This document shows positions 38,277 to 46,514 of a DNA stretch of 64,000 nucleotides, one piece after another. This stretch comes from Rhizobium etli 8C-3 (GTDB lineage: Bacteria > Pseudomonadota > Alphaproteobacteria > Rhizobiales > Rhizobiaceae): NCBI RefSeq assembly GCF_001908375.1, contig NZ_CP017241.1, forward strand, positions 2,545,001 to 2,609,000. Direction: 5' to 3'. A program made the position numbers and the translations under genes. Position 1 is the first letter of the stretch. Every line of letters begins with the position of its first letter. The notes below the pieces were generated by a model that saw only the letters and a list, made by a program, of their open reading frames with translations, was not told the DNA's origin and did no database searches.

Positions 38277-39201
38277 CTCCTCCGAAGTCAGTATGGGCCT
38301 CATGCTCATGTTTTTTTCGGTGCTCGTATCGCCGCTGATCGATATTTTTTCCAAGCTTGCCATCACGACGGTTCCGTCTGCGGAGATCACCGCAGCACGC
38401 TTTGCCATACAGGCTCTGTGCATGCTTCCCATTGTCATCTGGCGCAAAAAACTGACGGATTCGTCTTTGAGGCAGAGCCTCTTCCACGCAATTCGCGGCG
38501 CCATCATCACGATATCGATGATCTCGTTCGTCACCACGCTCAAATACATGGCAGTTGCAGATGCGATCGCGATCTTCTTCGTCGAACCCATCATCCTCAC
38601 AGTCCTGAGCAGCCTTTTTCTGGGCGAGACAATCGGCTGGAGGCGCTACACGGCCTGCGGGATCGGCTTCTTCGGCGCGATCCTGGTCATTCAGCCAAGC
38701 TTCCAGGAAGTCGGCTACGTGGCGTTGTTGCCGGTCGTCAGCGCAGTCTGCATCGCCATCTCCGCGATGATGAACAGGGCCCTGGCGCAGCGCGAGGACC
38801 CATGGGTGATGCAGTTTCACATGGGCCTGTGGGGTCTTTTCATCTGTGCTGTCCTGCTTTTCTTGGCCCGTGGAAGCGGCTCGGATGTGTTCGAACCGGT
38901 GGCGCCAACCACGATGGGTCTCGTCTGGCTCCTTGGCGTCGGCGTAACGGCCGCGATTGCCAGCATTCTCGGCGTCTATGCCTATCGCTCCGCACCCGCC
39001 TCGACTTTAGCGCCGCTGCAATATTTTGAGATCGTCTCGGCCACGATCTTCGCATGGCTGGTTTTCGGCGATTTTCCCGACGCCATCAAATGGCTGGGAA
39101 TTCTCATCATCATTGCATCGGGACTTTACATCATCTGGCGCGAGCGCCGCTTTGCATCCAAACCCGTATCCGATACATCTGAGGCAACGCGGGCACCATG
39201 A
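38251..39201 (+). CDS. EamA-family DMT transporter
   Basis: A 316-residue inner-membrane protein with ten predicted helices in two EamA repeats. ARFAIQALCMLPIVIW and KYMAVADAIAIFFVEPIILTVLSSLFLGETIGWRRYTACGIGFFGAILV lie in the first half; LGVYAYRSAPASTLAPLQYFEIVSATIFAWLVFGDFPDAIKWLGILIIIASGLYI ends the second. Family members move amino acids, nucleotide sugars or drugs; substrate unknown. The start at 38251 lies inside the end of the hydrolase gene, and the CoA-transferase gene follows 19 bases later. Confidence 0.85.
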   Translation: MNSAITKNSSSEVSMGLMLMFFSVLVSPLIDIFSKLAITTVPSAEITAARFAIQALCMLPIVIWRKKLTDSSLRQSLFHAIRGAIITISMISFVTTLKYMAVADAIAIFFVEPIILTVLSSLFLGETIGWRRYTACGIGFFGAILVIQPSFQEVGYVALLPVVSAVCIAISAMMNRALAQREDPWVMQFHMGLWGLFICAVLLFLARGSGSDVFEPVAPTTMGLVWLLGVGVTAAIASILGVYAYRSAPASTLAPLQYFEIVSATIFAWLVFGDFPDAIKWLGILIIIASGLYIIWRERRFASKPVSDTSEATRAP

Positions 39202-39220
39202 TCCGTTTCCGGGGAGGAAC

Positions 39221-40435
39221 ATGACGGAAAGTAGCAAGAAACCGCCGCTTGCCGGCTTCAGGGTCATCGAGCTCGCCCGCGTCCTGGCCGGCCCCTGGGC
39301 CGGGCAGATATTGGCCGATCTAGGCGCAGACGTCATCAAGGTCGAAAATCCGGAAGGCGGCGACGATACGCGCCAATGGGGGCCGCCCTTCGTCGAGGGC
39401 GGCGACGGCGAAAACCTTTCAGCCGCCTATTATCACTGCGCCAATCGCAACAAGCGCTCTGTCACGGCCGATTTGAAGACCGAGGAAGGCCAGTCGCTGG
39501 TGCGACGCCTTGCGGCAACGGCCGATGTCCTGATCGAAAATTTCAAGCTCGGTGGCCTCGTCAAGTATGGGCTCGACTACGAGAGCCTGCGCAAGATCAA
39601 TCCCAAGCTCGTCTACTGCTCCATCACCGGCTTCGGCCAGTCTGGCCCCTATGCCAGCCTCGCGGGCTATGACTACATCGTCCAGGGCATGTCCGGCTTC
39701 ATGTCGATCACCGGCGAGCCGGATCGCCAGCCGATGAAAGCAGGTGTGGCCATCGCCGATATCTTCACCGGCATCTATGCTGTCGCGGCAATCGAGGCAG
39801 CCCTCATCCATGCGCTGAAAACCGGCAAAGGCCAGCTTGTCGATATGGCATTGCTCGACGTGCAATCCGCCGTGCTCGCCAATCAAAACATGAACTACCT
39901 GATCTCCGGCCGCGCGCCGGCGCGGCTCGGAAACGCCCATCCGAACATCTCGCCTTACGAGGTCGTGCCGAGCGCGGACGGTTACCTGATCCTCGCCGTC
40001 GGCAATGACAACCAGTTCCGGCGTCTCTGCACGATCCTCAGTCTCGATGGCATCGCCGACGACGAGCGTTTTTCGACCAATAAGGCCCGCGTCGCCAACC
40101 GCGACGAAGTGCGCCGCCTGATCTCGACCGAAACGTTGAAATGGCAGAAGGCCGACTTGCTGAAAGCCTGCGAAAAGGATGCTGTACCCGCCGGCGCAAT
40201 CAACACGATCGAGGAGATGTTCGCCGATCCGCAGATAAAGGCGCGCGGACTGCGCATCGATCTGCCGGATGCGGCAGGAAACATGATTCCGGGCGTGAGG
40301 ACGCCGGTCGTGCTCTCCGAAACGCCCCTGCGTTACCAAAGGCCGGGCCCCCGGCTCGGCGAGCATCAGGAAGAGGTTCTGGCAGAGCTCGAGGCATTGG
40401 AGCGCGCTGAACGGGAGAGGAAATCTGCATCATGA
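39221..40435 (+). CDS. CaiB/BaiF family (class III) CoA-transferase
   Basis: A 404-residue enzyme that moves CoA between carboxylic acids through an aspartyl-anhydride intermediate. LAGFRVIELARVLAGPWAGQILADLGADVIKVENP is the family opening; LVYCSITGFGQSGPYASLAGYDYIVQGMSG and GKGQLVDMALLDVQSAVLANQN follow, the latter carrying the catalytic Asp in VDMALLD. GGGGAGGAAC precedes the ATG at 39221. Its last four bases overlap the ThDP enzyme start, so the two products are made together. The acid substrate is not evident. Confidence 0.88.
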   Translation: MTESSKKPPLAGFRVIELARVLAGPWAGQILADLGADVIKVENPEGGDDTRQWGPPFVEGGDGENLSAAYYHCANRNKRSVTADLKTEEGQSLVRRLAATADVLIENFKLGGLVKYGLDYESLRKINPKLVYCSITGFGQSGPYASLAGYDYIVQGMSGFMSITGEPDRQPMKAGVAIADIFTGIYAVAAIEAALIHALKTGKGQLVDMALLDVQSAVLANQNMNYLISGRAPARLGNAHPNISPYEVVPSADGYLILAVGNDNQFRRLCTILSLDGIADDERFSTNKARVANRDEVRRLISTETLKWQKADLLKACEKDAVPAGAINTIEEMFADPQIKARGLRIDLPDAAGNMIPGVRTPVVLSETPLRYQRPGPRLGEHQEEVLAELEALERAERERKSAS

Positions 40436-42090
40436 AGAAGACCGGCGGCGAGCTGATTGTCGAAGCGCTGAAGGCAAACGGAATAAAGCGGCTTTCCTGC
40501 GTGCCCGGCGAAAGCTTCCTCGCTGTGCTGGACGCGCTTTATGACACGGATATCGAAGTGATCGTCTGCCGCCAGGAAGGCGGTGCCGCGATGATGGCCG
40601 ATTGCTGGGGTCGGCTCACCGGCGAACCCGGCATCTGCATTGTCACCCGCGGGCCTGGCACCACCAACGCCACGGCAGGCCTGCATATCGCCAGGCAGGA
40701 TTCGATCCCGATGATCCTCTTCATCGGCCAGGTCCAGCGTGATGCCCGCGAGCGCGAAGCCTTCCAGGAGGTCGAGTTCCGCCGCGCGCTGACCGAGTAT
40801 GCCAAATGGATCGGTGAAATCGATGATGCGGCACGCATTCCCGAATTCGTGACCCGCGCCTTTGCCGTTGCCACGTCCGGCAGGCCCGGGCCTGTCGTGC
40901 TGTCACTGCCCGAAGACATGTTGCGCGACGAGGTGGAAGCGCCGCGCGCAAAGCCTTATGCCCGCGTTCCCGCTCATCCGGGGCGCCGTCAGGTCGACGA
41001 TTTCTACATGCGGCTCTTGAAGTCCGAACGGCCGATTGTCATTGTTGGCGGCACTCGCTGGGATGCCGATGCCGTTGCCGATTTCCGCATCTTTGCCGAA
41101 CGCTTCAAGCTGCCGGTCGGTTGTTCCTTCCGCCGCCAGATGCTCTTCGATCACCTCAACCCGGGATATGCCGGTGATGTCGGCATCGGCATCAATCCGG
41201 CGTTGGCGAAGGAGATCAAGGAGAGCGATTTGCTGATCCTGCTCGGCGCCCGGATGTCGGAAATGCCGTCGTCAGGCTATACCCTGATCAACGTCCCCTA
41301 CCCGGCGCAATCGCTCGTCCACATCTATCCTGACCCGTCCGAACTTGGCCGCATCTACCGTCCGGACCTGGCGATCTGCGCATCGCCGCAGGACTTCGTC
41401 GCCGCCCTTACCGATCTCGAAGCGCCTGCCGAACCGCGCTGGGCGGAAAGGACGGAGCATATGCACCAGGCCTATCTTGCCTGGTCGAAGCCGCCCCAAT
41501 CAGGCCCCGGCGCCGTTCACATGGGACCGATCATGGAATGGATCGAAGGCAACACGAAGGCCGACACGATCTTCACCAATGGTGCCGGCAATTATGCCAC
41601 CTGGCTGCATCGCTTCCATCGCTTCCGGCAGTTCAATACCCAGGCGGCCCCAACATCCGGCTCGATGGGTTACGGCCTGCCGGCTGCCGTGGCCGCCAAG
41701 CGGCTTTTTCCGGAGCGTGAAGTCATCTGCTTTGCCGGCGACGGCTGTTTCCTGATGCACGGGCAGGAATTCGCCACCGCCGTCCGCTACAACCTCCCGA
41801 TCATCGCCCTTGTCATCAACAACGGCATCTACGGCACGATCCGCATGCATCAGGAACGCGACTATCCCGGCCGTGTCAGCGGAACGGATCTCACCAATCC
41901 GGATTTCGCAGCCCTTGCCCGTGCCTATGGCGGCCATGGTGAAACGGTGGAGAAAACCGGGGACTTCGCGCCTGCCTTTGAGCGCGCGCGCGCAAGCGGC
42001 AAGCCTTCGATCATCGAGGTGAAGCTTGATCCCGAGGCGATCACGCCGACACGCACGCTTACCGAAATCGCGCAAACAAAAAGCCGGTGA
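40432..42090 (+). CDS. Thiamine-diphosphate enzyme, acetolactate synthase-like
   Basis: A 552-residue three-domain ThDP enzyme. The pyrimidine domain has VCRQEGGAAMMADCWGRLTG with the activating Glu49; the centre is a nucleotide-fold domain (ERPIVIVGGTRWDADAV); the pyrophosphate domain has FAGDGCFLMHGQEFATAVRYNLPIIALVINNG, the GDG-NN motif. It is closer to the acetolactate synthase/glyoxylate carboligase group than to oxalyl-CoA decarboxylase. The pairing with a class III CoA-transferase nevertheless recalls the frc-oxc pair. The actual reaction is unknown. Confidence 0.82.
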   Translation: MKKTGGELIVEALKANGIKRLSCVPGESFLAVLDALYDTDIEVIVCRQEGGAAMMADCWGRLTGEPGICIVTRGPGTTNATAGLHIARQDSIPMILFIGQVQRDAREREAFQEVEFRRALTEYAKWIGEIDDAARIPEFVTRAFAVATSGRPGPVVLSLPEDMLRDEVEAPRAKPYARVPAHPGRRQVDDFYMRLLKSERPIVIVGGTRWDADAVADFRIFAERFKLPVGCSFRRQMLFDHLNPGYAGDVGIGINPALAKEIKESDLLILLGARMSEMPSSGYTLINVPYPAQSLVHIYPDPSELGRIYRPDLAICASPQDFVAALTDLEAPAEPRWAERTEHMHQAYLAWSKPPQSGPGAVHMGPIMEWIEGNTKADTIFTNGAGNYATWLHRFHRFRQFNTQAAPTSGSMGYGLPAAVAAKRLFPEREVICFAGDGCFLMHGQEFATAVRYNLPIIALVINNGIYGTIRMHQERDYPGRVSGTDLTNPDFAALARAYGGHGETVEKTGDFAPAFERARASGKPSIIEVKLDPEAITPTRTLTEIAQTKSR

Positions 42091-42111
42091 GCGAACCCAC
42101 CGGCTTTAAAA
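42077..42111. terminator. Bidirectional terminator overlapping the ThDP gene stop
   Basis: AAAGCCGGTG (42080-42089) pairs with CACCGGCTTT (42098-42107). The left arm includes the last codons and stop of the ThDP enzyme. A- and T-rich flanks let it serve convergent ridA as well. Confidence 0.75.
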
Positions 42112-42130
42112 CGGGCAATTGGCGCCGAAC

Positions 42131-42475
42131 TCAATCGATCGCGGCGATGACGATAAACTCGACCTTGTACTTCGGTGCAGCAAGCTTGGCCTCGCTGGTG
42201 GCGCGAGCCGGCGTGTTCTCCGGGTCGACCCAGGCTTCCCAGGCAGCGTTCATCTCCGCAAAGTAGGAAATGTCGGAGAGATAGATCAACGTCTGCAGGA
42301 TCTTCGACTTGCTGGAACCTGCAGCGGCAAGCAGACGATCGACTTCGGCAAGCGCCGACTTGCACTGATCTGTCACGCTTTCGCCTTCGCCGACCTGGCC
42401 GGCGAGATAGACGGTGTTACCGTGGATGACCGCGCCACTCATGCGGGCGCCGACGTCGATACGCTTGATGCTCAT
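42131..42475 (-). CDS. RidA/YjgF-family protein
   Basis: A 114-residue protein of the RidA superfamily, whose archetype hydrolyses reactive 2-aminoacrylate and other enamines/imines. IHGNTVYLAGQVGEGESVTDQCKSALAEVDRLLAAAGSSKSKILQTLIYLSDISYF is typical. The C-terminus has ARATSEAKLAAPKYKVEFIVIA, where archetypal RidA has R-x-x-V-x-V-x-x-L and a catalytic Arg; the Arg of PARAT is present. It probably belongs to a divergent subgroup (Rid5-7 type). It follows a small rhodanese-like gene on the same strand. Confidence 0.85.
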   Translation of the reverse strand: MSIKRIDVGARMSGAVIHGNTVYLAGQVGEGESVTDQCKSALAEVDRLLAAAGSSKSKILQTLIYLSDISYFAEMNAAWEAWVDPENTPARATSEAKLAAPKYKVEFIVIAAID

Positions 42476-42502
42476 GATGTTCTCCTGAGTTTATGAAAGA
42501 AG

Positions 42503-42525
42503 GGCGCGGCCGAAAGCCGCGCCAA
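42503..42525 (-). terminator. GC-rich hairpin between the rhodanese-like and RidA genes
   Basis: GGCGCGGC (42504-42511) pairs with GCCGCGCC (42517-42524) around a five-base loop. On the minus strand it follows the stop of the upstream small gene and is followed by CTTCTTTC, a weak terminator or processing stem. Confidence 0.55.
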
Positions 42526-42529
42526 AAGA

Positions 42530-42868
42530 TCAGCCGCGAATATGATGGGTCTTTTGATAGATTGCGGTGGAGCGTGCGCCGGAACGGCAGTAGCCGAGCA
42601 TCGGGCGCGGAAATTCGTCGAGTGCGTCGACCATGCCTTGCACGGCTTCCTCCGTCACGCCCATCGCGCCAACAGGCACGTGCGCGATGTCGAGGCCGAG
42701 TTCCTTGGCGCGGGCTTCGATCACGGAAAACGGCGTCTGGTCCGGGCTTTCCTGGTCCGGGCGATGGCAGACGATCGACTTGAAGCCCATCGCCTTGATC
42801 TGATCGAGATCTTCCAGCGTTATCTGGCCCGATACCGAATATTCGTCGTCGATCTGGCGGATGTCCAT
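42530..42868 (-). CDS. TIGR01244/DUF442 rhodanese-like small protein
   Basis: A 112-residue cytoplasmic protein with a phosphatase/rhodanese-like fold. The C-terminal loop YCRSGARSTAIY carries the six-residue rhodanese-type loop C-R-S-G-A-R rather than the C-x5-R loop of tyrosine phosphatases. YSVSGQITLEDLDQIKAMGFKSIVCHRPDQE is the conserved N-terminal half. In other bacteria this domain is fused to or neighbours ETHE1-like metallo-hydrolases (Blh), which points to sulfur metabolism; no partner is seen here. AGGAGG precedes the ATG. Confidence 0.8.
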   Translation of the reverse strand: MDIRQIDDEYSVSGQITLEDLDQIKAMGFKSIVCHRPDQESPDQTPFSVIEARAKELGLDIAHVPVGAMGVTEEAVQGMVDALDEFPRPMLGYCRSGARSTAIYQKTHHIRG

Positions 42869-42938
42869 CGCGCGTTCCTCCTGAAAATGATGGCAGAAGC
42901 TCTACGATGCGGGACCGGAAGCGTCAACAACAGTTCGC

Positions 42939-43778
42939 TCAGAGGAAGGCGAAGCGAAGCGCATAGCTACGGGTCTCGCCCGGTTGCAGCATGTTGAACT
43001 CGCCGCCTGCTTGAAGCTCGCTACGCGAGACGCAGCGATGCGAAACCGGTTCGATGCCGAAAACGTCCGCCGGCGTCTTCTGGTTCCGCCAGACCTGCAG
43101 GTACGGCAGCGTATCCGCGCCGAAACGCACGCACAGCGTCTTGCCGCCTGCCGCTTTCATCGGACCGAGCCGGACTTCGGCAAAGCCATCCGTCATGGCC
43201 GGGGCCTCGACGCAAAAGAGGCCGCCGAGCTCTTCGCCGAAGGTCCATGGAAAACCGCCGCCTTCCAGCATCGTCCCCTGAAGCCGCGAACCGGCGTCGA
43301 GCCATTTGCCGCCGGTATTCATGTGATACATGAGGAAGGTGGGCACCGCCTGATCTGTGGTGTTGACGATCCTGTCGTCCAGTAAGACCTCCCCCGTCGC
43401 GCCGTCGATCCGCCAAAGCCGTTCGATGCGCTGCGGCAATCCTTCGACGGTGACGACATCGATGTCGGCGCGGCACTCGGCATTGCCGTTTTCGAATTTC
43501 GTCCAGACAACCTTGGCCGGGTGACCGGAAGCCGAACCGTGCAGCGGGTAGACCTTGCCATCCGTCCGCCCCGGGATCGGTTCGCGATGGCGGATGTGAT
43601 CCGGACCGCAGGTGAAGAGAAAGCCTTCGAGCGAGTGGTCGATACGCGGATCGCCATCGTCAGGGATGGCACGCTTCGGTGCAATATCGATGCCGTCGAC
43701 GAAGCATCCGCCGATATCCATCATCGATGTTTCATCCAGCATCAGGCGCGGCCCCTTGGCGGCGGCAAACTCGATCAT
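42939..43778 (-). CDS. DUF4432/aldose-1-epimerase-like protein
   Basis: A 279-residue beta-rich protein resembling the galactose-mutarotase superfamily, DUF4432 branch. GFLFTCGPDHIRHREPIPGRTDGKVYPLHGSASGHPAKVVW includes the His-rich stretch near the family active site; FLMYHMNTGGKWLDAGSRL and GIEPVSHRCVSRSELQAGGEFNMLQPGETRSYAL match the second half. It may epimerise or bind a sugar. Isolated by 240 bases from the divergent L,D-transpeptidase gene. Function is predicted only at superfamily level. Confidence 0.75.
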   Translation of the reverse strand: MIEFAAAKGPRLMLDETSMMDIGGCFVDGIDIAPKRAIPDDGDPRIDHSLEGFLFTCGPDHIRHREPIPGRTDGKVYPLHGSASGHPAKVVWTKFENGNAECRADIDVVTVEGLPQRIERLWRIDGATGEVLLDDRIVNTTDQAVPTFLMYHMNTGGKWLDAGSRLQGTMLEGGGFPWTFGEELGGLFCVEAPAMTDGFAEVRLGPMKAAGGKTLCVRFGADTLPYLQVWRNQKTPADVFGIEPVSHRCVSRSELQAGGEFNMLQPGETRSYALRFAFL

Positions 43779-44022
43779 TGCAACTCCTCCAATCTTTAAG
43801 CTGCCGTAGGGTTAGGATCCGTCCGCACGTTCGTCAATTGCGGCAAACCGGTTGCGCACAACCGGCGATGCGCCGTGGAACCCGCTTGCCAAACGAAACG
43901 TTTTGCCTCAGGCAGAAAAGCGCGTGATTTTCATCTTTTGTTTAGTACGAATTCATAATTTCCACACTAGCGTCAAAATTCGCAGGTGTGTGTCGGCCAA
44001 ATCACTGTTCGAGGTGTAAGAC

Positions 44023-45402
44023 GTGAATCGCTTTTTGAAATCGGGGATGTCCTTAGCCGCAGTCGTGCTGGCCCTTGCAGCTGCCGCACCGGTTGCCGAT
44101 GCGCAGCAGAATGGCCGCCGCCAGCGCGATGTCGTGATGGTGACTCCCGACGGTGCAATCATCGATTATGTCCCACCTGGCGCCGACGTCTACTATTCGC
44201 GCGATCGCAACGGAAACCGCGTCCTGCTCGATAGCTACGGCAACGTCGTCGCGACGGAAATGCGCAGCAGCGGCTATTATCCGCGCCCGCCGGCCCGCGA
44301 AGCCTACGACAACGACCCCTACTACGCCGACAACGGCTACGGCAACCCGCGCTATGTGGAGCGCGGCGCCGTGACCGGCTCCATCCCGCGCGATGCCGAA
44401 ATCCAGCGTGAACCACTTTACGACCAGCCCTATCCGGACGCCAACGCAGAAAATTACCCGCAAAGCGAGGACTATGCATCGATCGAACCGGAACAGTCGT
44501 TCCCGGGCGACCTGCAAACACAGCCGCCATTAGAGCCGGTCATCACGCTCAAGGGAAAATCGAAGCCCGAGATCGTCGCCATCCAGGTCTTCCTCGACCG
44601 CGCTGGCGTTTCTCCGGGCGTCATCGATGGCCACATGGGCTCTAACGTCACGAAGGCGATCTATGCCTATGAGCAGATGACCGGGGAACGGCTCGACCCC
44701 AACAATACTGATGCGATCCTCGAGCAGCTTCGCCTGTCGGGGGGATTACCCGTCACCAGCTACACGATCACGCCGGCAGATGCCGCCGGACCCTACGTGG
44801 CCGCAATTCCGGAAGACTATTCGCAAAAGGCGCTTCTGCCTTCCATGGCCTATACCTCGACGACCGAAATGCTTGCCGAGCGCTTCCATATGGACGAAGC
44901 CTTCCTCAAGGAAATGAACCCGGGCGCAGACTTCACCGTGCCCGGCACGATCATCAAGGTCGTCAATCCCGGGCAAGCCAAGAGCGGCACCGTCGCAAAG
45001 ATCCTTGCCGACAAGGCCAAGAAGCAGGTCTTCGCCTATGACGCGACTGGCGCTCTCGTCGCCGCCTATCCCGCCTCGATCGGCTCCAGCGATACTCCTT
45101 CGCCCTCCGGCCTCGTCAACGTTGAACGGGTCGCTCTGAACCCCGGCTACACATACAACCCGAAGATCAATTTCCAGCAAGGCGCTAACGACCGCATCCT
45201 GAATATCCCGCCCGGCCCGAACGGACCCGTCGGCACCGTCTGGATCGCTCTTTCGAGGCCGACCTACGGCATTCACGGCACACCGGAACCATCGAAGATC
45301 GGCCGCACCCAGAGCCACGGCTGCATTCGTCTGACGAACTGGGATGCCACGGAGCTCGCCAAGATGGTGAAGCCCGGCGTGACGGTCGAGTTCGTCGATT
45401 GA
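44023..45402 (+). CDS. L,D-transpeptidase (YkuD family) with PG-binding domain
   Basis: A 459-residue exported enzyme. It has a signal peptide (SLAAVVLALAAAAPVADAQ) and an acidic, Tyr/Pro-rich region to about residue 160. A PG_binding_1 domain (EIVAIQVFLDRAGVSPGVIDGHMGSNVTKAIYAYEQMTG) comes next, and the YkuD catalytic domain ends with HGTPEPSKIGRTQSHGCIRL: His418, His432 and nucleophile Cys434. These enzymes form 3-3 cross-links or attach proteins to peptidoglycan; rhizobia grow from the pole with many such cross-links. The start is GTG at 44023 after a GAGGT site. Confidence 0.92.
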   Translation: MNRFLKSGMSLAAVVLALAAAAPVADAQQNGRRQRDVVMVTPDGAIIDYVPPGADVYYSRDRNGNRVLLDSYGNVVATEMRSSGYYPRPPAREAYDNDPYYADNGYGNPRYVERGAVTGSIPRDAEIQREPLYDQPYPDANAENYPQSEDYASIEPEQSFPGDLQTQPPLEPVITLKGKSKPEIVAIQVFLDRAGVSPGVIDGHMGSNVTKAIYAYEQMTGERLDPNNTDAILEQLRLSGGLPVTSYTITPADAAGPYVAAIPEDYSQKALLPSMAYTSTTEMLAERFHMDEAFLKEMNPGADFTVPGTIIKVVNPGQAKSGTVAKILADKAKKQVFAYDATGALVAAYPASIGSSDTPSPSGLVNVERVALNPGYTYNPKINFQQGANDRILNIPPGPNGPVGTVWIALSRPTYGIHGTPEPSKIGRTQSHGCIRLTNWDATELAKMVKPGVTVEFVD

Positions 45403-45447
45403 ATTTTCGTCAGCGGCAGGGCAAGCCTCTGCCCGTTTCTGGCTGGC

Positions 45448-45480
45448 GGCACCTTCTTTCCGTTTCCCCGGAGAAGAGAC
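45448..45480. repeat. Partial copy of the rhizobial intergenic palindrome
   Basis: GGCACCTTCTTTCCGTTT followed by CCCCGGAGAAGAG repeats the block at 7865-7895 almost exactly. It lies between the L,D-transpeptidase and the ParA terminator, consistent with a dispersed non-coding repeat. Confidence 0.55.
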
Positions 45481-45520
45481 AGACCTGCCTCCGCCACGAC
45501 AAAAGCTTGCGCTCAGTTCC

Positions 45521-45550
45521 AACAAAAAAACCGCCGGATCGCTCCGGCGG
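45521..45550 (-). terminator. Intrinsic terminator after the ParA gene
   Basis: CCGCCGG (45531-45537) pairs with CCGGCGG (45544-45550); on the minus strand a run of seven T follows. It lies 23 bases after the ParA stop codon. Confidence 0.9.
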
Positions 45551-45573
45551 CTGGTTCTGAGCATCCCCAGTGT

Positions 45574-46287
45574 TCAAGCCGCCGAACGGATGAGCGGTCC
45601 GGTTATCCGTGCGGAAGCGGGAAGCTTGACCGGTACCTTGCGAATAATCTCTTCGGCAAAACAGAGCGCGTTCTCGCAGGCCTTCTCGAGATTGGAAACC
45701 CGCATCGGGTCCATATCCTGCAGCGTACCGCCGCAATCGAAGATATCGCGGAATGCCGCACGCTCGATGATCGCCGTATCGAGGATCGGAACGTTCCGCT
45801 CGTTGAGCAGCGTCTTGACAAGTTGCAGTGCGCGGGTGGTCACCATTGAACTGACACGGGTAAGCACCACCGAATGCCCGATCCTGATGCCCGCCTTCTC
45901 ATCCAGATACTGCAGCAATTCCAGCACCTGCGCCCCGCCGCGCGCATCCATGGCACAGCCCTGGATCGGGATCAGCACATGGTCGGAAAGGCCGACTGCG
46001 GTGGCCAGCAAGGGATTGCGGGCCCCTGGCAGGTCGATGATAAAGTAGTCCGTGGAATGCTTGTTCTCACTGACGTGTTGCGGAAGCGAGGCGGACGTCA
46101 CGAAATCGATGACCTGAATATTCGGCACATGGCCTGAAATCTCGTGCCAGCGGGAAATCCAGTGCTGAGGATCGGCGTCGAGAATGGTGATGCGGTAGCC
46201 CTTGCGTGCAAGTTCCGTCGCGAGCAGAAGGACGGCCGTGGTCTTGCCTGCTCCGCCCTTGGTGTTTGCAAATGTGATGACTGGCAT
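45574..46287 (-). CDS. Orphan ParA/MinD-family ATPase
   Basis: A 237-residue ATPase with the deviant Walker A KGGAGKTT at 10-17, ILDADPQHWISRWHE as the ParA aspartate motif, and DYFIIDLPGARNPLLATAVGLSDHVLIPIQG as Walker B region. No parB-like gene or parS-type array is nearby and the family match is to small ParA-like proteins that position cargo rather than chromosomes. The ATG at 46287 follows a GAGG site; upstream codons are rich in Lys/Arg and unlike the family. It ends with a strong terminator, so it is monocistronic. Confidence 0.85.
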   Translation of the reverse strand: MPVITFANTKGGAGKTTAVLLLATELARKGYRITILDADPQHWISRWHEISGHVPNIQVIDFVTSASLPQHVSENKHSTDYFIIDLPGARNPLLATAVGLSDHVLIPIQGCAMDARGGAQVLELLQYLDEKAGIRIGHSVVLTRVSSMVTTRALQLVKTLLNERNVPILDTAIIERAAFRDIFDCGGTLQDMDPMRVSNLEKACENALCFAEEIIRKVPVKLPASARITGPLIRSAA

Positions 46288-46514
46288 GTTGAATCCTCGA
46301 AGGAAATGTCGCGAGCCGGATGTCGCTTTCTTGCGCACTTTCGGGTTCATCGTGCGTTAACGTATCCTTTCCGATGATGGTTAACAAAATCCAAACAATC
46401 GCGCCGAAATTGCAGCCTCAATCTTTCACATCCTAAGAAATCGGGATGCCGAAAACGAGAAAGGCCCGGAAAGCTCGGGCTTTCCAGGCCAGTCTTGACG
46501 GTCCGCCTGTGTGA

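Noticed and set aside
40432..42090. Oxalyl-CoA decarboxylase as identity of the ThDP enzyme
   Set aside because: The GDG-NN region and overall motifs look like acetolactate-synthase-type enzymes; only the neighbouring CoA-transferase suggests oxalate.
46464..46480. Hairpin GCCCG...CGGGC after the iron alcohol dehydrogenase as a terminator
   Set aside because: The five-base stem and broken T tract are too weak to call with confidence.
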